From: Apis mellifera
Taxonomy: Eukaryota > Arthropoda > Insecta > Hymenoptera > Apidae
Assembly: GCF_003254395.2 (NCBI RefSeq)
Contig: NC_037639.1
Span: 14,497,037 to 14,561,036 of the forward strand
Direction: 5' to 3'
Length of the DNA stretch: 64,000 bases
Of the stretch, positions 26,340-38,274 are shown piece by piece (within the stretch, counting starts at the first letter, position 1; each line of letters begins with the position of its first letter). The notes below the pieces were generated by a model that saw only the letters and a program-made list of their open reading frames with translations, had not been told where the DNA came from and did not search any database. The position numbers were made by a program, and so were the translations under genes.

Positions 26340-26610
26340 CCTTGGAACCGGTACCCTTGTCCCGGGGTGGTACCCGGGACGACACTGCGACGACAATGGT
26401 ACCGGCACATGTCTTACCTGGTCCCGTCGTAACGAGACATGACGTCACGACATGGCGTCTGCAGGTGAAACAGTGAGGTTAGCCGTGTAAGTGAGCGCAT
26501 TCGCTAGTCGATCCGATTGGCCGAAAGGGGAATCCCCGCCCTTGTGCCGCGCTCTGCACACCGTTTACCTGACGACGGGCATCCACCTAACCTAACTCCC
26601 CTTCGACACA
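26340..26610. promoter_or_regulatory. Promoter- or enhancer-like block with nested inverted repeats, CRE and kB-type site
   Basis: Outer arms CCGGTACCCTTGT (26348-26360) and ACAATGGTACCGG (26393-26405) are inverted repeats with one mismatch. Nested inside is GTCCCGGG (26359-26366) facing CCCGGGAC (26373-26380). A consensus CRE, TGACGTCA, lies at 26440-26447, a reverse CCAAT (ATTGG) near 26516, and GGGGAATCCCC at 26527-26537, whose reverse complement GGGGATTCCC is a classic Rel/NF-kB-type site. CCTAACCTAA (telomeric-type) is at 26586-26595. No adjacent gene has been identified that it would serve. Confidence 0.35.
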
Positions 26611-26754
26611 CGCGCGCACACCCCTCCCCTTCCCTCTGGATTTCTATCTTCACCCGATTACCCTAGCCCTTTCCCCTTCTCTCCTCGCGATTTGCATCGT
26701 CGCATCTCCTCTTCCACTACGCGTTTCACGGGAACGCATCCCTTATAACGTACG

Positions 26755-26902
26755 TGTATATACACACACATATATATATATATACGTACGTACTTTTATA
26801 CGTACGTACGTACGTACGTGCAAATACTCGACGTATAAAGTGGCGATGCGACACGAGCTGACGCGCGCGCGCGCGCACGCACGCACGCACGCACGCACGC
26901 AC
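26755..26902. repeat. Compound alternating purine-pyrimidine repeats
   Basis: A TA/CA run leads into ACGT repeats (about 26784-26819) and then, after 40 bases, a CG run followed by about seven ACGC units (26861-26902). The alternating pattern is prone to Z-DNA and cruciform structure. No coding content. Confidence 0.9.
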
Positions 26903-28426
26903 AGTTAAGAGAGTTAAGACCGGATCAACTTGGGCCCCGCTTGTGTTTACATCTCTCTCGTGGCGCAACGACAACGCGAACGCGTCATTTGCGCCGCATC
27001 CAACGCGAACTCCGCGCTGGTGCAAGAGGATTACGGATTCCTTTTTTTTTTTTCTTCTCCTCGTCCTATCCTCTCCGTTAACCCACCCTGCCGTTCCTAT
27101 TTCCCATTGTTTACCGTGCTATTATCGTTGACCAGCGACGAGCGACTTTCCCCCCTCCCCGCCCCGTCCCTGCCCCGTCCCGCCCAGCATCGAGAGAGAC
27201 GCGATCGACACGCTGCGAACCACGAACGTTACGTAAAATTCGTTAAATTTAATGCGCGGCTTGGGTTCTTTCGGGGCGGGGGGGGTAGGTAGGGAGAGGT
27301 AGCTTGCGTATCGATGGATGGATATTTTTAGAATCGGATTTTATCTAGGCAAAGATCCGTGAAACCGATGCTTCCTCGATCTGTGTGGATCGATCCAGTG
27401 ATTGGGAGAGGGGAGGAGGAGGAAGAGTAGGAGGAGAGACGATACTTTGGATACTTGGCTACGGGTTATTATTATTCCGTGGCATTGTAACGTATATACG
27501 GCCGACATTGGGCGAAAGACATTGTGGGGAAGAGTGAACGATATAAATTTGGCATAGGCCGATGAAATTTCTTTATTGCGGGAGGAAAGATCGAAGAACT
27601 GATATTATTTGTTGAGATTCGACAGGCGATAATGTGTGAGTAATGTTTCTATGCATAATTTATCGGACAATTTATCGGTATTGTTCATTCCGATTGAAAG
27701 ATCGAGCGCGAAAAAAAGAACTAATCCCATCGAAAATAGAAAATTTTCACAAAGGCAAATTCAATGGTGTGTTTGTATATCGGTGAAAATTTTTACTTAA
27801 AGGATATTTGAAATACTTCATGGATGACATCATTGAACGGTTCAGTGTATAAGAACATGGTCATTAAAAATTAGTTTCTGTTTACTGTGCAACCATGACG
27901 TCACGATGTCTTACGAATTTTAATAACGTCATTAAGTAATATTAATCAGACGTAAAACTTTTTTCCGTTGCAAATACATGCATCTACAGGCGTGATAAAG
28001 TGTTGACTCTAAGCTTAGCAATATTTTAAAATGGCGACGAGACAAATATCTGTATCGTGTGAAAGTAATAATTAATAATCTCGATCCTTAAATTTCGAAG
28101 ATATCTTTTTCGAAATGCTATTATTATTCGAACGATAATCTAAAAAGATATATATCCATAAAAAAAAATGTATACGTATCGATGATTTGTATAATAAACA
28201 TCCATGAAATCCATTGTACGAATAAAATGAAAAGTACGCGTTCTGAGAATTAACGTCAACGGTAGGGAAAGAAAAAGAAAAGATCGAAACTAAAGGGTTG
28301 TCGTTGAAGATTAAGACGACTATGGATAAACGTGCCAACAATAACAGTGCTAATTCCGGTGAGAAAATGACTAATGTATCTTTTTATTCGGCATAACTTT
28401 ATCTCGAGACATAGGTCTACCAAAGA

Positions 28427-28463
<37 letters not shown>

Positions 28464-29253
28464 TCTTAAGATATTCTCGTATACAGTTGCATAAAAATCT
28501 TCGTATCGTATCGTAATATCGATAATTTATTACAAAGTTCATATTACGTATGTGATACGTTACAATTATTTAAAAAGATTTTAAAATATTAGGATTTACA
28601 GCGCATTAAATTTATCAAGGTTTCGGGAACGATCATGATATAAATAAGTCGAATGTGACTTTTATAACAAGAACGATAGACACATGTATAAAACTCGTAG
28701 CTAAGATACATAAAAAACGCGTTCCAAGCGGCAAAGGCAACCAATTCGGCATTGTTTGTAAACCATGCCGCCCTTCTGGCACGTTGTAGCATTTCGGTGT
28801 ATTTCTAGTGATGTATGCCGTAAATACATAAATACACGGTCGTTCTCTATTGTCAGCCAATTTTATCGATCGACCAACGACTGATCAAAAACATGTGTAA
28901 ACACGATACGACGCAATTTTATCCGTCTCAAGTTACATCCTTACGTTACGAAAATTCGCCAATTCTTCGCTCTATTTCAATCAATGTTGCCTTTTCGTCT
29001 CGTACGCTTACACGTTGTTGCACATCGTGTAATAAATATCGAGATACGAGTCCGAAATGCAAATATCGAAACACGAATGTCCGAATTGGTCAAATATCGA
29101 GATGTTTCATCGAGAAAATGGTCACGTGATCATCATCTCGCGTTATCGTCGATAATCGAAACGTCGAGTCTTTTTGTAAGAACGAGGAGAATGTTGATCG
29201 TAAATGAAAGAAAAAAGAAAAAAAAGAAGAAGAAGAAGGATTAAAACACTCAC
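26903..29253. other. Non-coding region, becoming AT-rich
   Basis: No complete gene is seen. From about 27.4 kb base composition shifts to AT-rich. A (TTA)n tract occupies 28427-28463. A GTCACGTGAT E-box (CLEAR-like) lies at 29121-29130. If the minus-strand exon at 29254-29465 is real, this segment is its downstream intron, beginning with the donor GTGAGT just below 29254. Confidence 0.5.
27825..27931. promoter_or_regulatory. Cluster of CRE/bZIP-type sites
   Basis: TGACATCA (27825-27832), a perfect CRE TGACGTCA (27896-27903) and a half site ACGTCA (27926-27931) fall within about 107 bases. The 12-mer ATGACGTCACGA at 27895-27906 is repeated exactly at 26439-26450. CREB/ATF-type proteins bind such sites; whether they do so here is unknown. 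Confidence 0.35.
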
Positions 29254-29465
29254 CAGCGGACTATCGGGCGAATGCTGATGATGGGCCATCGGTATATTGA
29301 CCACCGCGACCCCTCCTCCAGGGTTTCCCATGTCCTGATATTCGTCGCTCATTTCCATCGCGTAGGATGGTAACGGTTCTCTGTTCTTCACCCGAATTTT
29401 GATTGTTTTACCGCAAAGCGGTTGCCCACGACACAAGAGACACCCCCGCAGGGAAAAACCACACG
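29254..29465 (-). CDS. Internal or N-terminal exon of an unrecognised minus-strand gene (partial)
   Basis: On the minus strand a strong acceptor (pyrimidine-rich CTTTCCTC...TTTTGGCAG) ends at 29466 and a strong donor (CTG|GTGAGT) begins at 29253, bounding a 212-base exon that is open in one frame throughout. Two ATG codons, at 29358 and 29352, would start a short N-terminus (MEMSDEYQDMGNP...) running 35 residues to the donor and ending HHQHSPDSPL; alternatively the frame is coding from the acceptor. The stretch is hydrophilic, His/Pro/Gly-rich and acidic at the start, like a cytoplasmic N-terminal tail, but I do not recognise the protein. Later exons would lie to the left, and none was identified. 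Codon use and both splice sites support it; identity is open. Confidence 0.5.
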
Positions 29466-30314
29466 CTGCCAAAATACAATTAGGAAAGAGGAAAGGACGG
29501 TTCGCTCTCGACGTTTATCACCGTCCAATATCCCACGCTAGGCTTTGCCCGCGTTCAGAGAAAAAATTCACACCGTGAAAACGTAGCCGAACGAACGAAC
29601 GCACGCGCACGACCGTACGCTTTTTTACTCTCGGTATACACCAGCCTATTGTCGCACCCGCGTGAATCGCACGTGACGTGAAACAAACGAATTAATATCT
29701 ACTCCGTCGGTAAGTGTCACGTTACCGGTGAGAAGTTGCAGAATTCCAAGTACGAATCATCGACGCCACGAATAAACACTGTTACCGCAATAACGCAAAT
29801 ACGTCCATTTCTCTGGTTAATCCTTCTGAATAAAAGACGGTTGATCTTCCTACTATGACGGCCGTCGAACTGCACTCCTCCCGGAACGTGACAAAACTGG
29901 TGACAGCAGTGGAATATCGCCGGGGGGACGTCCTGAGATGTAGGATCGCGGGAGGGGAGGTGTGACGACCGTCAGACTCCGCCCCAACGCCGATTGCTCC
30001 TTCGACCACTTGCTCCTTCTCCCAAATCCCCTTCTCTAGTTCTCTTCTAATTCCATACATCAGAGTGGTTTACAGGACGGCCACCAGATGTCTCGAACGA
30101 TGTTTCTCTCGCAAGTGCTCGAAGGGGCGATCGTTTCTTCATATTCGAGTTACATCAATTATCTATGTCAGAGGCTATCGATGGAAAGGTAACACATTAC
30201 ACAAAACAACTTTTATAAAATCTACGTTCGTTATCATATATATACATATATATCTATATATTATATATACATATATATATACATGATATACATATATAGT
30301 ATATACGCACACAC

Positions 30315-30352
<38 letters not shown>

Positions 30353-33038
30353 CGAACAGGTAGGTATAGAAAGAAGGGGGTGTTTTATTGTCGTTAATTG
30401 TCACTAGGCTTTTTCTCCTCGTGATTTCCACGGATCGCAAAGTTTTTAAAACGAGCGTTTTTAACAAAAAGATACACGTGGCACGTTGGTGATTGACATG
30501 CATGCAGCGATTTTTTTTTTCTTTATCGTAAAAATTTACATACGAAGAGTGCGTCCGCGTCGTGTCCAATGCTGTATACGAGAAATAATGCGCACACACC
30601 GCGATGCCGAAAGAGACTGGCACTCCACGGAGGAAGGAAGGAAGAAAGGACGGGGATGGGAGAGGGGAAAGAGAGGAAAAGAGGGGAGGAGACTTGCAGT
30701 CTGAAAGGAGGGGAGTGTGAAGTCAGGGTAAAGAAACAGGAACACAAGGTAAGCAATGGAGGGGAGTATTCGCGGGAATGCAAACGAACGAAGCAAGGGC
30801 AACTTTTCTACCCATTTCATGACGTTACACGTGTAATATCTCGATACATAAATGTATTTATGTATTTATTATCAGAATATCACTCGAGGGGCGTACAATC
30901 AGAAGAGAGAGAGAGGAAAAAAAACATCGATCAAAATTGAAAGAAATACAATAATAGAACAATACAATTTATTTTTTTTCATCTAATTTTCATTCGCAAA
31001 TTCGTATTTCTATTTAATACCTTCCTACTTTTTTTCTATTTTAATATAATTTTAACCAAGTGAAAAATATCGTCGATTACATCTATTAAACAACTTATTA
31101 CACCTCGTTGAATGTGTAACAAAATACGCTCGCACTTCACTCGACCAATTTTCTTTTCTTTCTTTCTTTTTTTTTCCCCCCCAGCACGAAGAAATAAAAA
31201 TCGCAACGGAAGAATTAATAATCTTTACTTCGAAATCGAATTTACGATATTATATCGATACATATTCATCCATAACGATGAGACTGACATGTTCGCACTC
31301 GCGTCCCCTTGCGATCTGACACTTGGGTATTCGGTCGGGTATTTCGCGATCCCCTCTACCTTTCCCGCGCTTTAGGTAGAAGGTTTAAACGTTCGCTGGC
31401 GGATGGAACGAACAGGCAGGGACGAAATAGCATCCAGTGGGCGGAGGCCTAGGACGCCAACGCCGTCGCCTGGCAGCGCATACCGAGTTGCGGTAGGCGG
31501 TAGACCGATGGTAACGCCCGGCATCGACACCTCCCTCTTTTCCTCCGCTCTTCTTTCCATCTCCGTGTCTCTTTCCTTCTCTCTTGTCCTCCCCGTTTCC
31601 TTTTCATCTCTCGATACTCTCGTTCCTGCCGGATAACGACCCCTAACGTTGCAAACTCGAGCGCGGACGCCGGAAATTTTCGGATACGGCGGGAACTCGA
31701 ACTCCTCGAACTTCCGTCTCATCCCGGCAATCATCTTCGAGGCGGGGTCTGCGTCGTGTCACGTGCACGGAAAAAAATTTCTTCCACGATCGTTTCCTCG
31801 TATATAATTGTAACAATCCGAATTGTTTCGCTAAAAGAAAATTATTCTCGAATACGATCGTTCACGGATTAATAATTCGGTTAGTATTCGTAATATTTAT
31901 TATCCTCTATTTTCTGCACGCTCGGAGAATCCGTCCGTTCGCGATTATTTTCACATTTTGTATCACGTTCCATCGAAAAATATGCACAGACGCGGTAAGT
32001 CTGCCGTAATTGGCCATGATTGCAACGATCATATTCGTGATACCGCGGCTACGAAAAATACCCGGTCACGACAACCCCCTTTATTAGACGCTAGATCACT
32101 TTTTCGCGATAAGAAACGCGTTTCCAGGAAACAGATTGAATCGTTATCTAGCTATGACTCGGTTTAAATTTTCGTCAAGAAGAGAGGAGCGAAATGTAAT
32201 GATAATTCTCGTGAAGAAACTCGTGATCGCTGAACCGTACACCTACCGTATTTTGTCCACGAAATCGGCCGTAAAAATGGTAACATCGCATACGGATCTG
32301 GTTATTCGCTCGTGAACAATCCGCTTGTGTTTGCTCACGCGCGGGCTGCTCGTTTAACACTCGAAAACTTAAATGAAAATATACGAACGAGTACGCAGAT
32401 TAACTTGTTTCACTCTTCGAATTATAAATGTTATTACGAAATGAAACATTCAATTTACGTCCAATTAATGTCGGCCAATGTCGGTAAAGTAAGATTGGAA
32501 AACTTGGGATGAAACTCGGCCGTTTCTATGTCGAGAGAAAAAGGTTCCCACGAGGGATAAACGGGCTTCGATGTCGCTTGATTGCCGGACAACGTTGTTC
32601 ACCGGACGAAAGGAATCGCGTCTTCCTTTACGCTACACGACGCGTCACTGTGAAACACGATGATCTCATTTATCGTCTTTCGTTAGCTATTCCTCCTTTC
32701 TCCCTCCTTTTAAATAATATTTCGAATTCATTCGCTTAGCTTTACGCTGTGAAGAAAAAAAGCAAGAGAGGAGATGGAAGAATCGTGCAAAAACGTTGCA
32801 CGAGGAGTAAGAATATCGAGTGGCGGAGCGATATGTGGCGGGCAGGATATCCACCCTCTTTAACCCTTCCCATTCGCTCTCGTTTCCTCTCCCTTCCTCC
32901 ACGCTCGTCCTCCTTTTCTCTTTTCCCTCTTCTCTCGCTCTCTTCGCGTCCTCTCCTCTCCTCTCCTCTCCACCCCTCGTTCGGCCTGTTCTCCCGCGCG
33001 CATCTGCATGCACCGCGCGTCACATACACACAGACAAG
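29466..33038. other. Non-coding region around a possible promoter of the minus-strand exon
   Basis: 29466-30060 is CpG-rich and would hold upstream exons or the promoter of the minus-strand gene; no 5' exon can be fixed. TA tracts occupy 30235-30350. A CpG-rich block at 31380-31740 is open on both strands (121 codons on the minus strand) but has no splice sites or family to back it. The segment ends in CT- and CTCCT-rich sequence (32,870-32,980). Confidence 0.45.
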
Positions 33039-33072
33039 ATGGCGTACACTGTGCCCGTGGTACAAATTGCAG
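33039..33072 (+). CDS. Candidate first coding exon (11 codons)
   Basis: An ATG in good context (CAAGATGGC) is followed by 11 codons reading MAYTVPVVQIA and then a good donor (TTGCAG|GTAATT at 33073). A CT-rich, CpG-rich segment upstream would act as 5' leader. I do not recognise the N-terminus, and no downstream exon in phase could be picked out. It could equally be chance. Confidence 0.2.
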
Positions 33073-36000
33073 GTAATTGCAGCCCGCGGAGAGGGCTCTC
33101 TCCTCCTCCTCCTCCTCCGCGTTCGTCGAAAGGGGGGAAGGGCCGGGCCGAAGTCTCGAGAGCGTGTGAAACTGCGAATTTTATGATTTACAAACGTGAT
33201 CCTTTATAAGGGTATATGGATCTGGACGGGCAGGGAACGAGTTAAGAACCGCCCCTGTGACCTCCGCGGACCAACCGCGAGATAATTGCACGCCACGGAC
33301 GCACGATTTACTCCCGCGATTTACGATTTCGTCCGGTTTCGACGGGGAGGGAAGTCGAGGGAAAAATTCGCCACGCTTTCGATCGAATCGAAATCTAAAC
33401 AAAGCAATCTAACAATCTAATGAGTGGACTCTATGGATATATTCGTCACCGGAATAGAAGAGAGAGAGAATAGAAAGATTGTAATTTCAAGAAAGGATTC
33501 CTTTCATAATGGTCGAAAATATTTTTAACCGTTTCAATTTTCAATGAGGGATTATACCTAACGGTTCGAAATGCTCGTTTTTAATTAAGGAATTTCAATT
33601 TCCAGGGAAGGATTTTTGCCCCCCCAACGGGTCGAGAAATATTCCTTCCTTAATTCTTGGGAATTTTGAAACGCCGGGGGGAAAATGGTCCGAGTGGTGA
33701 AAAGCGTTTGGCCGATTCGTTCTGCGCCGCAAGTGGAAACCGATCGGCCGTCGTATTTCCGAGTCGGTAAGTAGTCATTGTTCGTCACGGTCTTTCTCGG
33801 AAGGTCATCAGGCCTGCCCTGCCCCAAGGACGCAGTTTCGTCGCAGCTCGACCTCGTCGCTCACTTTTAATTCGAGACGGCTCGAAAGAAGTTGGACGAA
33901 AATTTTATATATAATATCGAAGAGGGAAAGCCATCTTTCTCCAACTTGATCGACGCGTAAAAAAAAAAAACTTCCTCCCAATTAATTCTAATTACCTTAA
34001 CGTATTAACCCTCGCACCGGAACCGTGTTATCAATTTCGCGGAAGTTGAGCGTAATTTATTCGTGGCGCGTACACGTTATAAGCGCACGTGTTTCCACCA
34101 CGTCCGCCCGTATATACGTGTAATCGAGAAAGAAAGAAAAATTATGGCAGGGAAACGGTCGTCGTCGTGAGGGTAACGACTTCCACCGTATTAAGAAGAA
34201 TCCCCCGAGCTGGTAACCGGGCAAATAAGTAAGTAAAGTAAGCATATTAGCCGAAGAGAGTTCACAGATTAGGAATTAAATCCTCAAGGTTGGCCCTCGT
34301 TTATCCTTGGCCAAATACAATTCCGTCTCGAGATAACGTTATCTCGATCTTAAGAATTTCCTTTTCTCTCAGGAGAATTAATTGGCGGGATTAAAGGGGA
34401 CAGGATTATCCCCTCCTCGTACTTTTCACAAATGGAAAAAAAAGGATCGTGAATGGAGCGTGAGTTTATACATCTCGCTGTAATTAACTGGGGAATATAT
34501 ATTCGCGGACAGGAAGGATGTTTGAGAAAGCCGCGCCTCGGCGACGATTCTCTCGCCACCTTCGATTGACAATTCTCAGGCCTGCTACGAGGTTCCAACT
34601 ATTTGCTCTCTCTTCCTCTCCTTTTCCTTTAAAATCGTCTCCTTTTTCGGTTCTCTCTCTCTCTCTATCCCCTCCTCTCTCGCGTTTCATCGACTCTCCT
34701 TCTCTCTCTCCTTCCTTCCACCTCTCTTCCCGCATACACACGCGCGCGGGCAACAAGGATGTACCGAGAACGCGAGTTAACTATTACGGGGCCTCCTCGC
34801 GGTTTTATAGCCCATCTGGGTGGCGTGCATACCACCGCCATCTTGTTAGCCACGATTAAATATTGATGCAAGAACGAGATATATATCCAGAGTGAGAACG
34901 CGTTCGAGGAATCGGATCGCGGGAATCTGGGACGGCTGTTCAATCGCGCAAAAAGTCTCGCCGATTTTTCCAATCACAGCATTGGTAGATTGCCACTTCT
35001 TTTCATAATGATATTTCTATCATTTATTGAGTACGAATAAAAAAGGAAAGAGAGAGAAAATGGCAGAGAACGCAACCGGCCATTAAAAAGTAATGCAAAT
35101 TATCCGACTCCATATTACACCCTTTCTCCCGATTTCGTTCCTTCTAGGAACTTGGATCGATTTCCGTGCGCCTCACGCTCCTTTTGTCCCGAGATTCGTT
35201 CCTCAAATATCCGAAATGCGTGGATGGATCGCGGAGAAACGAGGATCTCGTCTAGCGGACGAAGGAAGGATGGAAGGAAGGAAGGAAGGAAGGGATGGGT
35301 TGGAGCGTGGCGACGCGAGAACGCAATTCGAACGGCTTCTCCCCGCTAATTTGCTGTTCGCCGGTGCGTGTCCATTATTGTGCAAATCGGCGAGCAGATT
35401 GCGGCAAACGGTTGACAATGGGGGGATCGTGGTGCAAGTCGGCGAGCCCCACGGGGTGGCGAGCCACCCCATCGTTAGCGTGCCGAATCAACCGGAAATT
35501 CCAGCTTTCGTCGCTTCCGTATTCACTAGCCGGGAAGAAAGGACAAGACAACGCGCGTGCGGCGGGGAAAGGGAGGAGGAGGAAGGAGAGGAATTAGCTC
35601 CTAGAGGTGAGATAATGCTCGCCCTCCTTCTCCTTCTCATCCGATTCTCATGAAGATATTCGTTTATTATCGAAGGGAGTGAGAGAAGAAAGAAAGGGAG
35701 AAGGACTTCTCTCCCTGTTTCCGGATAATTAGAGATCGACGGCTGGCCGAAGACGCCACCTGGTCCTTTCCATGCTAATTCCTTCCCCTTTCCATTTTTA
35801 ACCGAACTCCTTCATGGTTACGCTAATCCTTGAACGAGATTCGTTTCAAGGGAAACTGGAACGACGAGTTTGAGAAAAAAATTGGAGAGAAACGTAGGTG
35901 ATGATAAGAAATTTTGCAACAGATGAATGTTATTGATACAATAACATCGTATAATGAATTGAACGGGTGAAAGGAGGCCTCCTCCCGAGAAAAACATCGA

Positions 36001-37079
36001 ACGCCATTGTAATCGGTTGCATTTGTAGCGAACCGCGACACGAACCGCTTAATACCGTTAAACCGTACTTTTACGAGGCGTGCGCGATTATAGAAAGGCA
36101 AATATTAATCCGGGCGTGTAACGTTGTATGGGAGAAGAGGGCCGGGCAAAGAAGAGGGGGGGCGGTTGCTCGGAGGACGGAGAAAGATTACCCCAAAACG
36201 AGACAACCGTGAGTAGATCGCTTTTAGGATCATTAATTATCCTAGGAAGCGCGAGAACGAACGGGCAGGATACCCGTGCACCGCGACCGGGAGGAAGCGG
36301 GGAATAGGGACGAAAGGGACGGCGAGGATGAGGGGGAGGGGACGGAGGGGAGAGAGAGAGCGGGAAGAAGGAGACGGCGAATGTCGCCACTGCAAACCGA
36401 AATTACCGTCAAAGATTAATGATCGCGGGCTTTATTACAGGTATTTATAGCCGTGTTCTAAAATCCAAAGCGCGGTTAACCTTTCGGTAATAAGAGCGAT
36501 ACCGTTCGAATTTTGCGAGAAAAAATTCGTCGAGAACGTTTGGTCAATTGTCTCCTGATCGTTCTCCTCTCGTCTTTCGTGATTAAAATGTTCCGTCTCT
36601 CGATATTCTCGTTAGGAAAAATATATCAGATCCGATTGTAAAGTTTAAGAACGTCAGGACGCGTTTTACAACGAAAGAGAAATTCGAAATATCGACACTT
36701 TCCGCATAGATTCTCTAGAGGAGGTTATAATATCATTATATTTTTTGAAAATAAAGGAAAACACGTCAGGGCGATAAAGCGAACGAGAATATTTCGTCAA
36801 TTTGTTAACTAATACCGATACACCTCGCATTAATTAAGTTTGGCCAGTTTTGCGATTGCGTTTACGCGTAGGCGAAAAGAAGTGTAATAAAGAAGGGAAG
36901 AGAGACAACGCGTACATGTACGTGCGTATAGGGAACATTCGTTCCTTAAATAAATCGCTTCGAGTGACGGATTGGGGAAGAAGATTAACGAGCGTCGGTG
37001 TGTCGTTCGATTCGATACGTCGAATTAACGCGGGACAGCAACGAAGTTCTCTCGGTATCGGTTATTAATGACTCGAGCC
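33073..37079. other. Non-coding region
   Basis: No gene is supported. A GGAA run lies at about 35267-35291. A perfect hairpin, GGGGTGGC-GA-GCCACCCC, is at 35453-35470. A GCCACCTGG element near 35755 resembles a CTCF core. An open frame of 187 codons at 35093-35653 is CpG-rich and has no recognisable domain. Confidence 0.45.
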
Positions 37080-37220
37080 TCTGCCAATGTAAACCTTGCC
37101 GGCCGTTTTGCATTCGTGACTGAGAAAAGCTTAGATTAATCGCGACTGATAAATGCTCGCGATACCCGGCGATGGATCGTATTATAAGTGCATGAATTGT
37201 GGTTAATTATCCCCGATCGT
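37080..37220. promoter_or_regulatory. Candidate regulatory block at the GC/AT boundary
   Basis: Contains the palindrome GATTAATC (37134-37141, Otd/Bicoid-like TAATC cores), ACTGATAAATG (GATA-type), TATAAGTGCATG (NK2-type AAGTG) and GGTTAATTATCC within 140 bases, with no simple repeat and no reading frame. It sits where GC-rich flank gives way to the AT-rich gene island. Function is inferred. Confidence 0.25.
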
Positions 37221-37920
37221 TTAACAAGCGTAAACGCTGTTGGAAGCATTACTCTCTTTCTACGCGATTTCGTAGTTATTAATGTTCATCGCCGAAATCT
37301 TTCTTTCTTGATCGATTGTTAAAGTAAGAACAAGATGTTATCACTTTTATTATCGGTTGATTGTCGAAAAATTGTCGTAAAACTGTGAAAATGATTAGGA
37401 AATGAAATATCGATCGTTGAATATTTTGGTATAATACGTGGCGAAAATCTTATTGCTGGTAAGATCGGAAGAAAGATATTTGACGTTCATCGAACGCCTA
37501 TAAGTATGCTTATACATAGATATGCAACCAGCTATGCCACACCCCTACACGATTCGGTGGTTGCGATCCTCCTTCTCTGGCTGTACAAATATTTACTATG
37601 ATTATCCGCGCAAATCAATAATACACAAATACTTAACGTGGAATTACGATGGAAAGACGATTAGCAGCATCGTATCTTCGATAATTTTTTTTTATTTATT
37701 CAGACGTAATTACGGTTTACGTAAAATTGCATCGATAAGATTTTTGTTTTATTTTTCAATATGTAGATTATGACAAATAATGTTTCAAAAAACTAATAAA
37801 AAGTTATTTAAAAATACAAAGTAACGCGATATAAAATAACAATTTATAAGAATTTACAATCAATTATTAACGGATGATAATAGCTACGTACAAAAATAAA
37901 TATTTCTATTACTTATTACT

Positions 37921-37934
37921 GCTGCCATCTGGTA
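37921..37934 (+). promoter_or_regulatory. CTCF-like motif
   Basis: GCTGCCATCTGGTA resembles the vertebrate/insect CTCF core (CTGCCATCTAGTGG type). CTCF zinc fingers are conserved in most insects, so insulator function is conceivable. Confidence 0.25.
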
Positions 37935-38274
37935 GAATATATTCATATTCGTTTAGCGATTGCGATTATTTTAAATTAAAAAATGGTATAAAGAAAACGT
38001 TGTTATATTCTTCATAGTGTAACGAATAATCGTTTATATCGTATTTTTACACAAATATTATCACGAGTGAACAAAATAGTATTATCATATAATGAAATTT
38101 TTTTATTACAAACTCTGGAAATTTTTTATCATTTCATTCTCATTATCGATGTTATCAATTTATTTAATTCGAAATCTCTTGTTTCTTTAAGACAATGAGA
38201 CAATTAAATAAATAAAAAAATTCAATAATAAAAATTTAATATTGAAAAAAATTGTAGCTTACAGACATTGAAGT

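Noticed and set aside
31372..31734. 121-codon open frame on the minus strand with balanced composition
   Set aside because: No match to a family comes to mind, it lacks clear splice sites, and the + strand is open over part of the same region; left as possible but unsupported.
35093..35653. 187-codon open frame on the + strand
   Set aside because: It includes a GGAA microsatellite and a purine tract, has no known domain and no splice-site support.
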